Assembly: GCF_037076555.1 (NCBI RefSeq)
Contig: NZ_AP029023.1
Location: forward strand, 2,852,001 to 2,916,000
DNA: 64,000 nt
Source: Methylophilus sp. DW102
GTDB taxonomy: Bacteria; Pseudomonadota; Gammaproteobacteria; Burkholderiales; Methylophilaceae
Reading direction: 5' to 3'
The notes beneath the pieces were generated by a model. That model did not search any database and was not told the DNA's origin. It was given only the letters and a program-made list of their open reading frames with translations. Shown here piece by piece: positions 11,007-18,251 of the stretch. The position numbers were made by a program, and so were the translations under genes. Position 1 is the stretch's first letter. The number at the start of each line of letters is the position of its first letter.

Positions 11007-11366
11007 TTAAGCTTGCTGTAAGTTTGCCGCCAGCCAATGCTCAATCACCACCACCAGATACGCCTGTTCCTCCAGGGTCAGCGCTCGGCCAGCAGGAATC
11101 TGGTGCCATTTGGATAAACATCCCCGGCAACATGTAGCGGTAGCATGTTGCGCGACAAACACCGGATGTCCGCGCATCGGCGTTTGCTGACCGTCATTGG
11201 CCGGAGTAGCCGGGGCCAGCCGCTCGGCAATAAATTTTTCTGCATGGTCTAGCACCACCGCCAACCCTTTTTGTTGCAAATAGTGCTGGTCTTTGGCGTT
11301 GAGTTTGAAGCGGGCACGGAAATCGGAGCGTTGCAGGGCTTGAAATAAGGCGTCCAGATCGCGCAT
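11007..11366 (-). CDS. DUF4186 domain protein
   Basis: 119 residues matching what I recall of the DUF4186 family: FRARFKLNAKDQHYLQQKG near the N-terminus, then PANDGQQTPMRGHPVF and the signature AQHATATCCRGCLSKWH, which has three cysteines and two histidines suitable for metal binding. The role of the family is unknown. It ends about 140 bases upstream of the hypothetical membrane protein on the same strand. Its start lies 16 bases after the stop of the MFS gene, so an operon is likely. Confidence 0.85.
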   Translation of the reverse strand: MRDLDALFQALQRSDFRARFKLNAKDQHYLQQKGLAVVLDHAEKFIAERLAPATPANDGQQTPMRGHPVFVAQHATATCCRGCLSKWHQIPAGRALTLEEQAYLVVVIEHWLAANLQQA

Positions 11367-11382
11367 GGCCTACACACCACAA

Positions 11383-12615
11383 TCAGTGCAACTGCGAAAG
11401 GTGCAGATCTCGCAGTTTTGGCGCCTTGAACGCCGTCACCCCTACCACTGCCAGCGTCATGCAGCCCCCAAACACCACCGAGGGCACCAGCCCAATGAAT
11501 CTGGCGGTGAGCCCTGATTCAAACGCGCCTAGCTCATTGGAAGAACCGATAAAAATGCCGTTGATGGCCGAGACGCGGCCGCGCATGCCATCGGGCGTGG
11601 CCAGTTGCAGAATAGTTTGCCGTAACACCACCGAGACGCCGTCCATCATGCCGGAAATGGCCAGGATCAGCATGGCTAATTCAAAATTGGTGCACAAGCC
11701 AAATGCAATCATGCACACACCAAAACCAGCCACGGCAAACAGCAGCCAGCGGCCACTGTGCTCATGAATCGGGTGTTTGGCGAGCCAGACGCCGGACACT
11801 ATAGCGCCCAGTGCGGGGGCGGCACGTAATAACCCCAGGCCTTCTGGGCCCATCTGGTAGATATCGTGCACAAAGGCAGGCAGCATGGCGACAGCACCGC
11901 CAAATAGCACGGCGAACATATCGAGCAGTTGCGCGGCGAGCACCACTTGCGTACGGCGGACAAAGCGCAAGCCTTCAGCGATGCTGGCAAAGACTTTCAT
12001 TGGCTCATGGCTATGGTGCTCGGTCACGCGCAAGGCCAGCGCAGCAACACATGCGGCCAGTGCCAGCAGTGCAGACAGCCCATAAGCGATAGATTTGTCA
12101 GCAAACCCAATCAGCAAACCGCCGATAGCGGGGCCGACAATGAGCCCAATCTGAAACATGGAGCTGCCGATGCCAGAGGCCTTGGCGATGGAGGCACGCG
12201 GGATAATCAGGGCAAATAGCGTGTTATAGCTGGGAGAGATCAAGGCGCGGGCAAAGCCGGTCAGGCAGACCGTGCCATAGATCCACCAGGCAGTATGGGC
12301 GGGCTGTTGTTGCGTAATCATCACCAGTAACCCGGCGTTCACCGCCAGAAAAAAAGCCGACACGGCGGCAAAACCGCGGCGCGAGAAGTAATGATCCACG
12401 GCATGCCCCGCAAACAGCGCGCTACCCATGTAAGGGATCACTTCTGCCAGGCCGACCAGCCCCAAGGACCAGGGATCGTGTGTCAACTCGTAGATATGCC
12501 AGCCGATGGCAACCATCATCATCTGGTACGACAGCACCATGAGGATGCGGTAGGCAAGCAACTTGGGGAATGCATAGCCCTGATGGGCAAGAATCTGGCG
12601 GATGGACAAAGACAT
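11383..12615 (-). CDS. Major facilitator superfamily transporter
   Basis: Twelve-helix secondary carrier, about 410 residues, of the EntS-like/DHA3 branch judging by overall look. Start taken as ATG 12615 (MSLSIRQILAHQ); a TTG two codons upstream is in frame. The first half contains YRILMVLSYQMMMVAIGW and the inter-helix 2-3 loop; SIAYGLSALLALAACVAALALR precedes the central loop as two shorter hydrophobic runs. Substrate unknown. TATAAT lies only 7 bases upstream of the ATG and no Shine-Dalgarno is visible, so a leaderless mRNA is possible. Followed by the DUF4186 gene. Confidence 0.88.
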   Translation of the reverse strand: MSLSIRQILAHQGYAFPKLLAYRILMVLSYQMMMVAIGWHIYELTHDPWSLGLVGLAEVIPYMGSALFAGHAVDHYFSRRGFAAVSAFFLAVNAGLLVMITQQQPAHTAWWIYGTVCLTGFARALISPSYNTLFALIIPRASIAKASGIGSSMFQIGLIVGPAIGGLLIGFADKSIAYGLSALLALAACVAALALRVTEHHSHEPMKVFASIAEGLRFVRRTQVVLAAQLLDMFAVLFGGAVAMLPAFVHDIYQMGPEGLGLLRAAPALGAIVSGVWLAKHPIHEHSGRWLLFAVAGFGVCMIAFGLCTNFELAMLILAISGMMDGVSVVLRQTILQLATPDGMRGRVSAINGIFIGSSNELGAFESGLTARFIGLVPSVVFGGCMTLAVVGVTAFKAPKLRDLHLSQLH

Positions 12616-12867
12616 AGGCAAGATTATACGCTATCGCTTCACATGGCTGCGGCGTGCAAAATCGCCTACAATCTGCAAGCGGGTGCGGTGAATCAGGCAG
12701 TAGGCGGTAACGCTGATGAGCCGTCGTTGACTCCGTGCGACTCTGCCGATATAGATGGGGCGCACCCGCAAGTCTTAAGCAACCGATTAAATGCGGCAAG
12801 ATTTAATCGGGTAAGATGCCGGCCTGCTATCGCAAGCAGTCTGCCCCTTAACTAAAGGTTTATTTTC
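12616..12867. promoter_or_regulatory. Divergent intergenic region with 10-bp inverted repeat
   Basis: About 250 bases between the divergent MFS gene and the exported protein. A perfect inverted repeat, CCGATTAAAT / ATTTAATCGG, spaced by 8 bases (12783-12810), lies 58 bases before the plus-strand start. It is not followed by a T-run and looks like an operator or an mRNA stem. No gene seen. Confidence 0.5.
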
Positions 12868-13455
12868 ATGACATCACGTATTTCAGTATTCAGTTTGTGT
12901 TTTCTCTGGTTTGTGACGCTTTGCGCACATGCAGAGGAAAGTTTCGTCACCAAAGAGCCATTCAGGCAACCGGCAAAAATGCCTTCGGCCATCATGACTT
13001 TGCTGGCGCAAGAGCCGTCGGTGGCCAATAGTGCTAGTTGCGGGGAATCCAAGCCTGCCGCTTTACTGGAAACGCAAGTGGTACGCCTGAGCAAAACGGC
13101 AAAAGCTTATTTGGTGAAACCAGCACATGCTTGCCTGTGCCGTGAGGCCGCTTGCCCGATATGGTTGTTTCAAATGAGAGGGGCGGCGGCCAAGCTCATT
13201 TGGCATACCCCTGCCGCAATCAAGGTGGCCGTATTAGACAAAAAATTTGATGGCTACCACAAACTGGGCGAAACCGATGGCGATGCAGCAGCAGGGAGTG
13301 AGACGCACTGGTCTTGGGACAATACGCGTTATAAACAAACCTATAAAAATACCTGGACCATGGATGCTGACAATAAATGCCGCTTGGGCGAGGAAACGAT
13401 CCATCTGGTGGATGGAAACATTGTGAACCATACCATCAAGTGTCCCCAGGACTAA
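12868..13455 (+). CDS. Exported hypothetical protein
   Basis: 195 residues, family not recognised. A clear Sec signal peptide (MTSRISVFSLCFLWFVTLCAHA, cut before EES; shown residues 1-19 hydrophobic) predicts a periplasmic protein. Six cysteines occur in the mature part, including the cluster CLCREAAC. The second half is rich in Trp and Lys (SHWSWDNTRYK-like region). AAAGG precedes the ATG. It lies 27 bases upstream of a deacetylase-like exported protein on the same strand, so the two may form one transcription unit. Function unknown. Confidence 0.75.
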   Translation: MTSRISVFSLCFLWFVTLCAHAEESFVTKEPFRQPAKMPSAIMTLLAQEPSVANSASCGESKPAALLETQVVRLSKTAKAYLVKPAHACLCREAACPIWLFQMRGAAAKLIWHTPAAIKVAVLDKKFDGYHKLGETDGDAAAGSETHWSWDNTRYKQTYKNTWTMDADNKCRLGEETIHLVDGNIVNHTIKCPQD

Positions 13456-13482
13456 CCTACGAGAAGCTCATGCGAGGCTAAG

Positions 13483-14391
13483 ATGCGCATCGTGATCCAG
13501 AGACTGTTGCTGGGACTGGCATTACTGCTGACATCCCCGGCAATGGCGGCGGACACCATGCAACTCTGGATCACCGTCGATTGGGAAGGCTTGTCGCTGG
13601 ATGAAGACAATCTACAGGCCATGCAACGCTTTCGGCAGCAGTTTCCAGACATTCCGATGTTGCATTTGGTCAATCCGGTCTATTTTATCCAGCCTGGGGT
13701 CCATCGCGCCCAGGTAGGCAGCCTGATTCGCAGCACGTTTTTACCGCAGGACACGGTGGGATTGCATCTGCACCCCATGCGCACATTGGTTGAGTATTGC
13801 GGGCTCACCTATCAGGCCACGCCCTCGATTTCTGGCCGCGATGAACATTGCAGACAGGCCAGTTGCGGTCATTCTGTCAGCCTGGAGTTTGCTTACAGCG
13901 AGACCGAGCTGACGCGGCTGGTGCATTGCAGCAGTGATTTGATGGTGCAAAACGGCTTTAACCGTCCCCGGCATTTCCGCGCCGGCGCCTGGCAACTGGG
14001 GCCCAAGTTGCAAGCCGCACTGGTTGCGAATGGCTTTTATTGGGATAGCTCGCGCATTGATGCGCGTTTGCTGACCACGCGCTGGCCCAGCGACAGTCCC
14101 CTGATCAAGGGATTGCAACAGCTGCATGCGGGCAGCACACCGCTGGAACAACCGTATGCTTTGTCTTATCAATTGATGGAATACCCGGATAACGCCGCCC
14201 TGGCGGATTACACCAACACGCAACAACTGTTGCGCCTGTTTGAAGCTTTATTGAACCATGCCCCTGCCGTCATGGTCTTGGGATTTCATCAGGAATCGGC
14301 TGCAGACTACCTGTTGCAACTGGAGCGCGCCATTCCCCACATGCAGCGACTGGCAAAACAGAAAAATGTCACGTTGGTGTGGATGCCCTAA
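13483..14391 (+). CDS. Exported polysaccharide deacetylase-like protein
   Basis: 302 residues with a signal peptide ending near LLTSPAMAA. The mature protein resembles the NodB/polysaccharide deacetylase-like fold: the first strand motif TVDWEG (Asp33, Glu35), a histidine pair in VGLHLHPMR (His95, His97), FRAGAWQLGPKL, and a late VLGFHQES. These match the positions of the metal and substrate residues in DUF2334/deacetylase-like enzymes, but a canonical HxxxH is not evident. Activity is therefore inferred only at superfamily level. Lies between the exported Cys-rich protein and alkB. Confidence 0.7.
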   Translation: MRIVIQRLLLGLALLLTSPAMAADTMQLWITVDWEGLSLDEDNLQAMQRFRQQFPDIPMLHLVNPVYFIQPGVHRAQVGSLIRSTFLPQDTVGLHLHPMRTLVEYCGLTYQATPSISGRDEHCRQASCGHSVSLEFAYSETELTRLVHCSSDLMVQNGFNRPRHFRAGAWQLGPKLQAALVANGFYWDSSRIDARLLTTRWPSDSPLIKGLQQLHAGSTPLEQPYALSYQLMEYPDNAALADYTNTQQLLRLFEALLNHAPAVMVLGFHQESAADYLLQLERAIPHMQRLAKQKNVTLVWMP

Positions 14392-14406
14392 TCGCCGCGA
14401 GAACGC

Positions 14407-15045
14407 ATGGACTTATTTGCACAAGACACCCCCTCTAAAGTGATGCTGGCCCCGGGTGCCTGCTGGCTATCCGGCTTTGCGCTGCCCTGCATGCCAGTGC
14501 TTTGGTCTTGTCTGGCACAGCATCTGTCTGCCCATCCACCCCGGCAGATGATGACGCCCATGGGTTACCCGATGTCAGTGCGCACCAGCAGCATGGGTGA
14601 TTGGGGCTGGGTAGGCAGTGCGGCTGGCTATGGTTACCAGGCGGCTGACCCCGCCAACCATCAACCCTGGCCAGCGATGCCGGAGGTGATTTTACAGCTG
14701 GCTGCGACCGCCGCGCAGCAGGCAGGCTATGCCGACTTTGTGCCCGACAGCTGTTTGATCAACGTGTATGCTCCCGGCAGCAAAATGGGCTTGCATCAAG
14801 ATAAAGATGAGCAGGATTTTACGCAGCCGATTGTGTCAGTGTCGCTCGGCCTGCCCGCCACGTTTCTATTTGGCGGCCCCAGGCGGACGGACAAGCCGGT
14901 GAAAATCCCGCTGGTGCATGGCGATGTGGTGGTCTGGGGCGGCGCCAGCCGGCGCTTTTATCATGGTGTCGCGCCAGTTCAGCCTGGGCAGCACCCGCTC
15001 ATTGGCCCGCAACGCATTAACCTCACCTTGAGAAAAGCGCGTTAG
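14407..15045 (+). CDS. alkB: DNA oxidative demethylase AlkB
   Basis: 2-oxoglutarate/Fe(II)-dependent dioxygenase that directly reverses N1-methyladenine and N3-methylcytosine damage in DNA. 212 residues, close to E. coli AlkB. Iron ligands are His130 and Asp132 (LHQDKDEQDF) and His186 (FYHGVAP). The 2-oxoglutarate-binding arginine is in PQRINLTLR near the C-terminus. The N-terminal nucleotide-recognition lid includes MSVRTSSMGDWGW and GYGYQ. Starts 16 bases after the deacetylase-like gene. No Ada-type regulator is adjacent. Confidence 0.95.
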   Translation: MDLFAQDTPSKVMLAPGACWLSGFALPCMPVLWSCLAQHLSAHPPRQMMTPMGYPMSVRTSSMGDWGWVGSAAGYGYQAADPANHQPWPAMPEVILQLAATAAQQAGYADFVPDSCLINVYAPGSKMGLHQDKDEQDFTQPIVSVSLGLPATFLFGGPRRTDKPVKIPLVHGDVVVWGGASRRFYHGVAPVQPGQHPLIGPQRINLTLRKAR

Positions 15046-15230
15046 CATCTCGCCCTGACAACGCCTTAAGAATAGCCGCATAAACGCTGATGAAGATCAA
15101 AAACCCCGCTCACTTCCGGGTTGCATCTGTTTTTCAAAAGAGTAAACTGAAACTGTCTTATCTATCCAACATTTGCTGAATGATCCAGCAAAACCCTGAT
15201 AAGACCCTTTCCGAAAACAAGGAGTTTGTC

Positions 15231-15557
15231 ATGAATTTACAACTTACAGGACACCATTTAGAAATCACTCCAGCACTGCGCGAGTACGTATCATCCAAGT
15301 TCTCGCGTATCAGCAATCACTTTGATCATGTGATTGATGTCAAAGTCACCATGTCTGTTGAAAAGCTTGCCCAAAAGGTTGAAGCGACATTGCATGTGCC
15401 AGGCAACGACTTACACGCCGCCTGCTCAGACGAAAACATGTACAGTGCCATCGACATGCTGACCGACAAACTTGACCGCCAGGTCGTGAAACACAAGGAA
15501 AAAAATGGCGACCACCACAAATCCGGTGGCGCTGTGAAACACCAGTTAAGCTCATAA
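15231..15557 (+). CDS. hpf: Ribosome hibernation-promoting factor, short form
   Basis: Binds the 30S decoding region in stationary phase and promotes ribosome hibernation. Start chosen at ATG 15231 because of the strong ACAAGGAG site just upstream, giving 108 residues; the frame extends 17 codons further but without family similarity. MNLQLTGHHLEITPALREYV and the basic helices (KLDRQVVKHKEK) are typical of HPF/YfiA proteins. Located directly before hprK as in other proteobacteria, where hpf often sits near rpoN and ptsN; those two genes are absent here. Confidence 0.93.
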   Translation: MNLQLTGHHLEITPALREYVSSKFSRISNHFDHVIDVKVTMSVEKLAQKVEATLHVPGNDLHAACSDENMYSAIDMLTDKLDRQVVKHKEKNGDHHKSGGAVKHQLSS

Positions 15558-15570
15558 GCCTTAACGCCAT

Positions 15571-15592
15571 TCTCTACCCGACCGGGTAGAGA
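15571..15592 (+). terminator. Hairpin after hpf without T-run
   Basis: Perfect 9-bp stem TCTCTACCC / GGGTAGAGA with loop GACC, 14 bases after the hpf stop. There is no T-tract, so it may be a processing or stability element rather than a terminator. Confidence 0.45.
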
Positions 15593-15689
15593 ATTCACCC
15601 CGCCCCCGCTACTTTTACGCCGTTTCACGCCACCCGAATCAATTCAGTTGTAAAATGAGTCCAACACTTTGTTGATGCGTTAACAACTT

Positions 15690-16640
15690 ATGGCTCAAAT
15701 CTCTGTAGCCGATTTATACAAGCAGATTCGCAGTAAACTCAAATTGAAATGGGTAGCAGGCGAGTCTGGCGGTCAGAAAATTCTCAATTCAGGCACTGTG
15801 ACCAAGCCTTCACTGGCACTGGTCGGGCATTTGAATTTTGTGCACCCCAACCGGGTGCAAGTGTTGGGCTGTGCCGAAATGGACTACCTCGGTGGGCTCA
15901 GCATCCTGGCCATGCAACAGGCGGTAAGCAACCTGTTTTCAACCGACCTGGCCATGGTCGTGGTCGCCAATGGCGAAAAAGTACCCTCGGTCATGCTGGA
16001 AGCCGCACAACAATCGCAAACCCCCTTATTCACGACGCCCATGATCAGCCCGCAACTGATGGAATTACTCAGCCATTATCTGGCGGTAGCGACGGCAGAA
16101 ACTACCAGCCTGCATGGTGTGTTTATGGAGGTACAAGGCTTTGGCGTGCTGATTACCGGCAGTGCGGCGATTGGTAAAAGCGAGCTGGCGCTCGAGCTGA
16201 TTTCACGGGGCCATCGGCTGGTGGCAGATGATATTGTGGATTTTTACCGGGTCTCGCCCGAACGCATTGAAGGCCGCTGCCCGGAGCTGTTGCAAGACTT
16301 TCTGGAGGTGCGAGGTCTCGGCATTTTGAATATCCGCGCACTCTATGGCGATAATGCAGTCAAACCAACCAAACCGCTGGATATGATGATACAGCTGGAG
16401 CTGGCCGACGAATTGAAGCCGCAGGACCTGGACCGGCTCAGTGCCAACCGGCAGACGCAACAAGTGCTGGATGTAGAGATCAGCAAGGTGATTATCCCGA
16501 TTGCGGCCGGGCGCAACATTGCGGTACTGGTAGAAGCCGCCGTACGCAATCACATGTTGCTGTTGCGTGGTGTCAATGCCACCAAACAACTGACACAGCG
16601 GCAAAAACAGATCATGCTCAGAGAAAGCAAATTACGATGA
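15690..16640 (+). CDS. hprK: HPr kinase/phosphorylase
   Basis: Phosphorylates and dephosphorylates HPr on Ser46. 316 residues, full length: N-terminal HprK_N domain (about 1-130), then the kinase domain with Walker A-like GSAAIGKSELALELISRG (near residue 155), RGHRLVADD with catalytic Asp, and the HprK signature EVRGLGILNIRALYG. The fourth P-loop position is Ala rather than the usual Gly, still within GxxxxGKS. The target Ser46 is present in the HPr encoded three genes downstream. First of a likely operon hprK-rapZ-EIIA-ptsH-ptsI. Confidence 0.96.
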   Translation: MAQISVADLYKQIRSKLKLKWVAGESGGQKILNSGTVTKPSLALVGHLNFVHPNRVQVLGCAEMDYLGGLSILAMQQAVSNLFSTDLAMVVVANGEKVPSVMLEAAQQSQTPLFTTPMISPQLMELLSHYLAVATAETTSLHGVFMEVQGFGVLITGSAAIGKSELALELISRGHRLVADDIVDFYRVSPERIEGRCPELLQDFLEVRGLGILNIRALYGDNAVKPTKPLDMMIQLELADELKPQDLDRLSANRQTQQVLDVEISKVIIPIAAGRNIAVLVEAAVRNHMLLLRGVNATKQLTQRQKQIMLRESKLR

Positions 16641-16659
16641 CATCCACAGGGTTAAGCAC

Positions 16660-17541
16660 ATGCAACTGGTGATTGTGACCGGGCTCTCCGGCTCGGGTAA
16701 AACCATTGCCTTGCGCGTGTTTGAAGACAGCGGCTATTACTGCATTGATAACCTGCCGGCCACCTTGCTGCCGCATATCCAGAGCCATGTGGCCAACCGT
16801 GATGCGGCCAAAGTGGCGGTGAGTATTGATAGCCGCAGCATTGCGATTGAGTCTTTACCCGACATCCTGAAAACCCTCAAGAGCCAGGGCATTGCCGCGC
16901 ATCTGCTGTTTCTGGATGCCAGCCTGGAGACGCTGGTCAAGCGCTTCTCTGAAACCCGGCGCAAACACCCGCTCAGCACGCCAGATCAAGCGCTGGCCGA
17001 GAGCATTAAACATGAGCGTGATTTGCTGTCTGGCCTGAATAATCTGGGCCACCATGTGGATACCAGCAACCTGTCATCCAATGCCTTGCGCAACCACACC
17101 CGGGACTGGATGCTGCAAATTGAACAAAGCTATTTGCCCGCCCGCTCGCATTCGCTGGTGCTGTCGTTTATCTCGTTTGGCTTTAAACATGGCATTCCAC
17201 TCGATGCCGACTTTGTGTTTGACGTGCGCAGCCTGCCCAACCCGCATTACGATCCGATTTTGCGACCCTACAATGGCACGCAGGCGCCGATACAGCAGTT
17301 TTTGCAAAATGAAGCACAGGTGCTTGAAATGCAGCAAGACATTCAGCACTATATCGAAAAATGGCTACCAAGCTTTTATCACGACCATCGCAGCTATGTC
17401 ACGGTAGGCATCGGCTGCACCGGGGGGCAACACCGTTCCGTCTATCTGGTGGAACAATTGGGGGCGTATTTCAAGCAACAGCATCAAGTCATGATTCGCC
17501 ACCGCGAACTGCAGGATGCCGCCGCGATCGCTACCCCGTAA
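16660..17541 (+). CDS. rapZ: RNase adapter/nucleotide-binding protein RapZ
   Basis: In enterobacteria RapZ targets the small RNA GlmZ to RNase E and senses glucosamine-6-phosphate. In other bacteria its role is less defined. 293 residues with N-terminal P-loop VIVTGLSGSGKTIALRVFED, Walker B-like YYCIDNLP, and the conserved C-terminal region SFGFKHGIPLDADFVFDVR, then the VGIGCTGGQHRSVYLVE loop. Begins 19 bases after hprK, with AGGG ahead of the ATG. Confidence 0.96.
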   Translation: MQLVIVTGLSGSGKTIALRVFEDSGYYCIDNLPATLLPHIQSHVANRDAAKVAVSIDSRSIAIESLPDILKTLKSQGIAAHLLFLDASLETLVKRFSETRRKHPLSTPDQALAESIKHERDLLSGLNNLGHHVDTSNLSSNALRNHTRDWMLQIEQSYLPARSHSLVLSFISFGFKHGIPLDADFVFDVRSLPNPHYDPILRPYNGTQAPIQQFLQNEAQVLEMQQDIQHYIEKWLPSFYHDHRSYVTVGIGCTGGQHRSVYLVEQLGAYFKQQHQVMIRHRELQDAAAIATP

Positions 17542-17562
17542 CGAGACTCTGAAAGTACATTT

Positions 17563-17970
17563 ATGATTGGTGTTTTGATTATTGCGCACGGTAGCCTGGG
17601 ACCCAGCCTGATTGACTGCGCCACACATGTGATGGGCAACCGCCCGGCACAGCTGGATTATCTGGAAATTTCAAAAAATGATGACCCGGCAACGGTACTG
17701 CCCAAGGCGCAGGCACTGGTGCAAAGCCTGGACAGTGGCCAGGGGGTGCTGGTGTTGTCAGATATTTATGGCGCAACCCCTTGCAATATCGTCACCAAAC
17801 TGCTGACACCAGACGAGACCGAGGGCGTGGCTGGCGTGAACCTGCCCATGCTGGTGCGCGTGCTCAACTACCGTCACGAGGGTTTGCACTCCTGCATCCA
17901 GAAGGCCCTCAGCGGTGGCCGCGACGGCGTTGTCCACTTTACCAAAACCACTTGTCATCACGCACAATAA
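17563..17970 (+). CDS. PTS mannose-family EIIA protein
   Basis: 135-residue EIIA of the mannose family. The phosphoacceptor is His9 in IIAHGSLG. DIYGATPCN (residues about 66-74) is the second conserved loop. No IIB, IIC or IID permease follows, so it is likely a phosphorylation relay end-point for regulation rather than for sugar uptake. It lies between rapZ and ptsH and is only 11 bases from ptsH. Confidence 0.94.
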   Translation: MIGVLIIAHGSLGPSLIDCATHVMGNRPAQLDYLEISKNDDPATVLPKAQALVQSLDSGQGVLVLSDIYGATPCNIVTKLLTPDETEGVAGVNLPMLVRVLNYRHEGLHSCIQKALSGGRDGVVHFTKTTCHHAQ

Positions 17971-17981
17971 CCACATAAACC

Positions 17982-18251
17982 ATGGCCAAACTTTCTTTAG
18001 AAATCATCAATAAACTCGGCTTGCACGCACGCGCCTCCACCAAATTCACCCAAACTGCCAGCCAGTTCAAGAGCGAAGTCTGGGTGGAAAAGAATGGCCG
18101 TCGAGTCAATGCCAAAAGCATTATGGGCGTGATGATGCTGGCCGCCGCCAAGGGCAGCACCATTGACATTGAAGCCACCGGCCCGGATGAAGATCAGGCG
18201 CTGGCCGCACTCGAAGCACTGGTTAACGACTATTTTGGCGAGGGTGAATAA
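17982..18251 (+). CDS. ptsH: Phosphocarrier protein HPr
   Basis: 89-residue HPr. The active-site histidine is His15 (LGLHARAST) and the regulatory serine is Ser46 (AKSIMGVMMLAA), the target of HPr kinase. Both sites intact means it can be phosphorylated by EI and by the HprK encoded upstream. Its TAA is immediately followed by the TTG start of ptsI, so the pair is translationally coupled. Confidence 0.97.
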   Translation: MAKLSLEIINKLGLHARASTKFTQTASQFKSEVWVEKNGRRVNAKSIMGVMMLAAAKGSTIDIEATGPDEDQALAALEALVNDYFGEGE

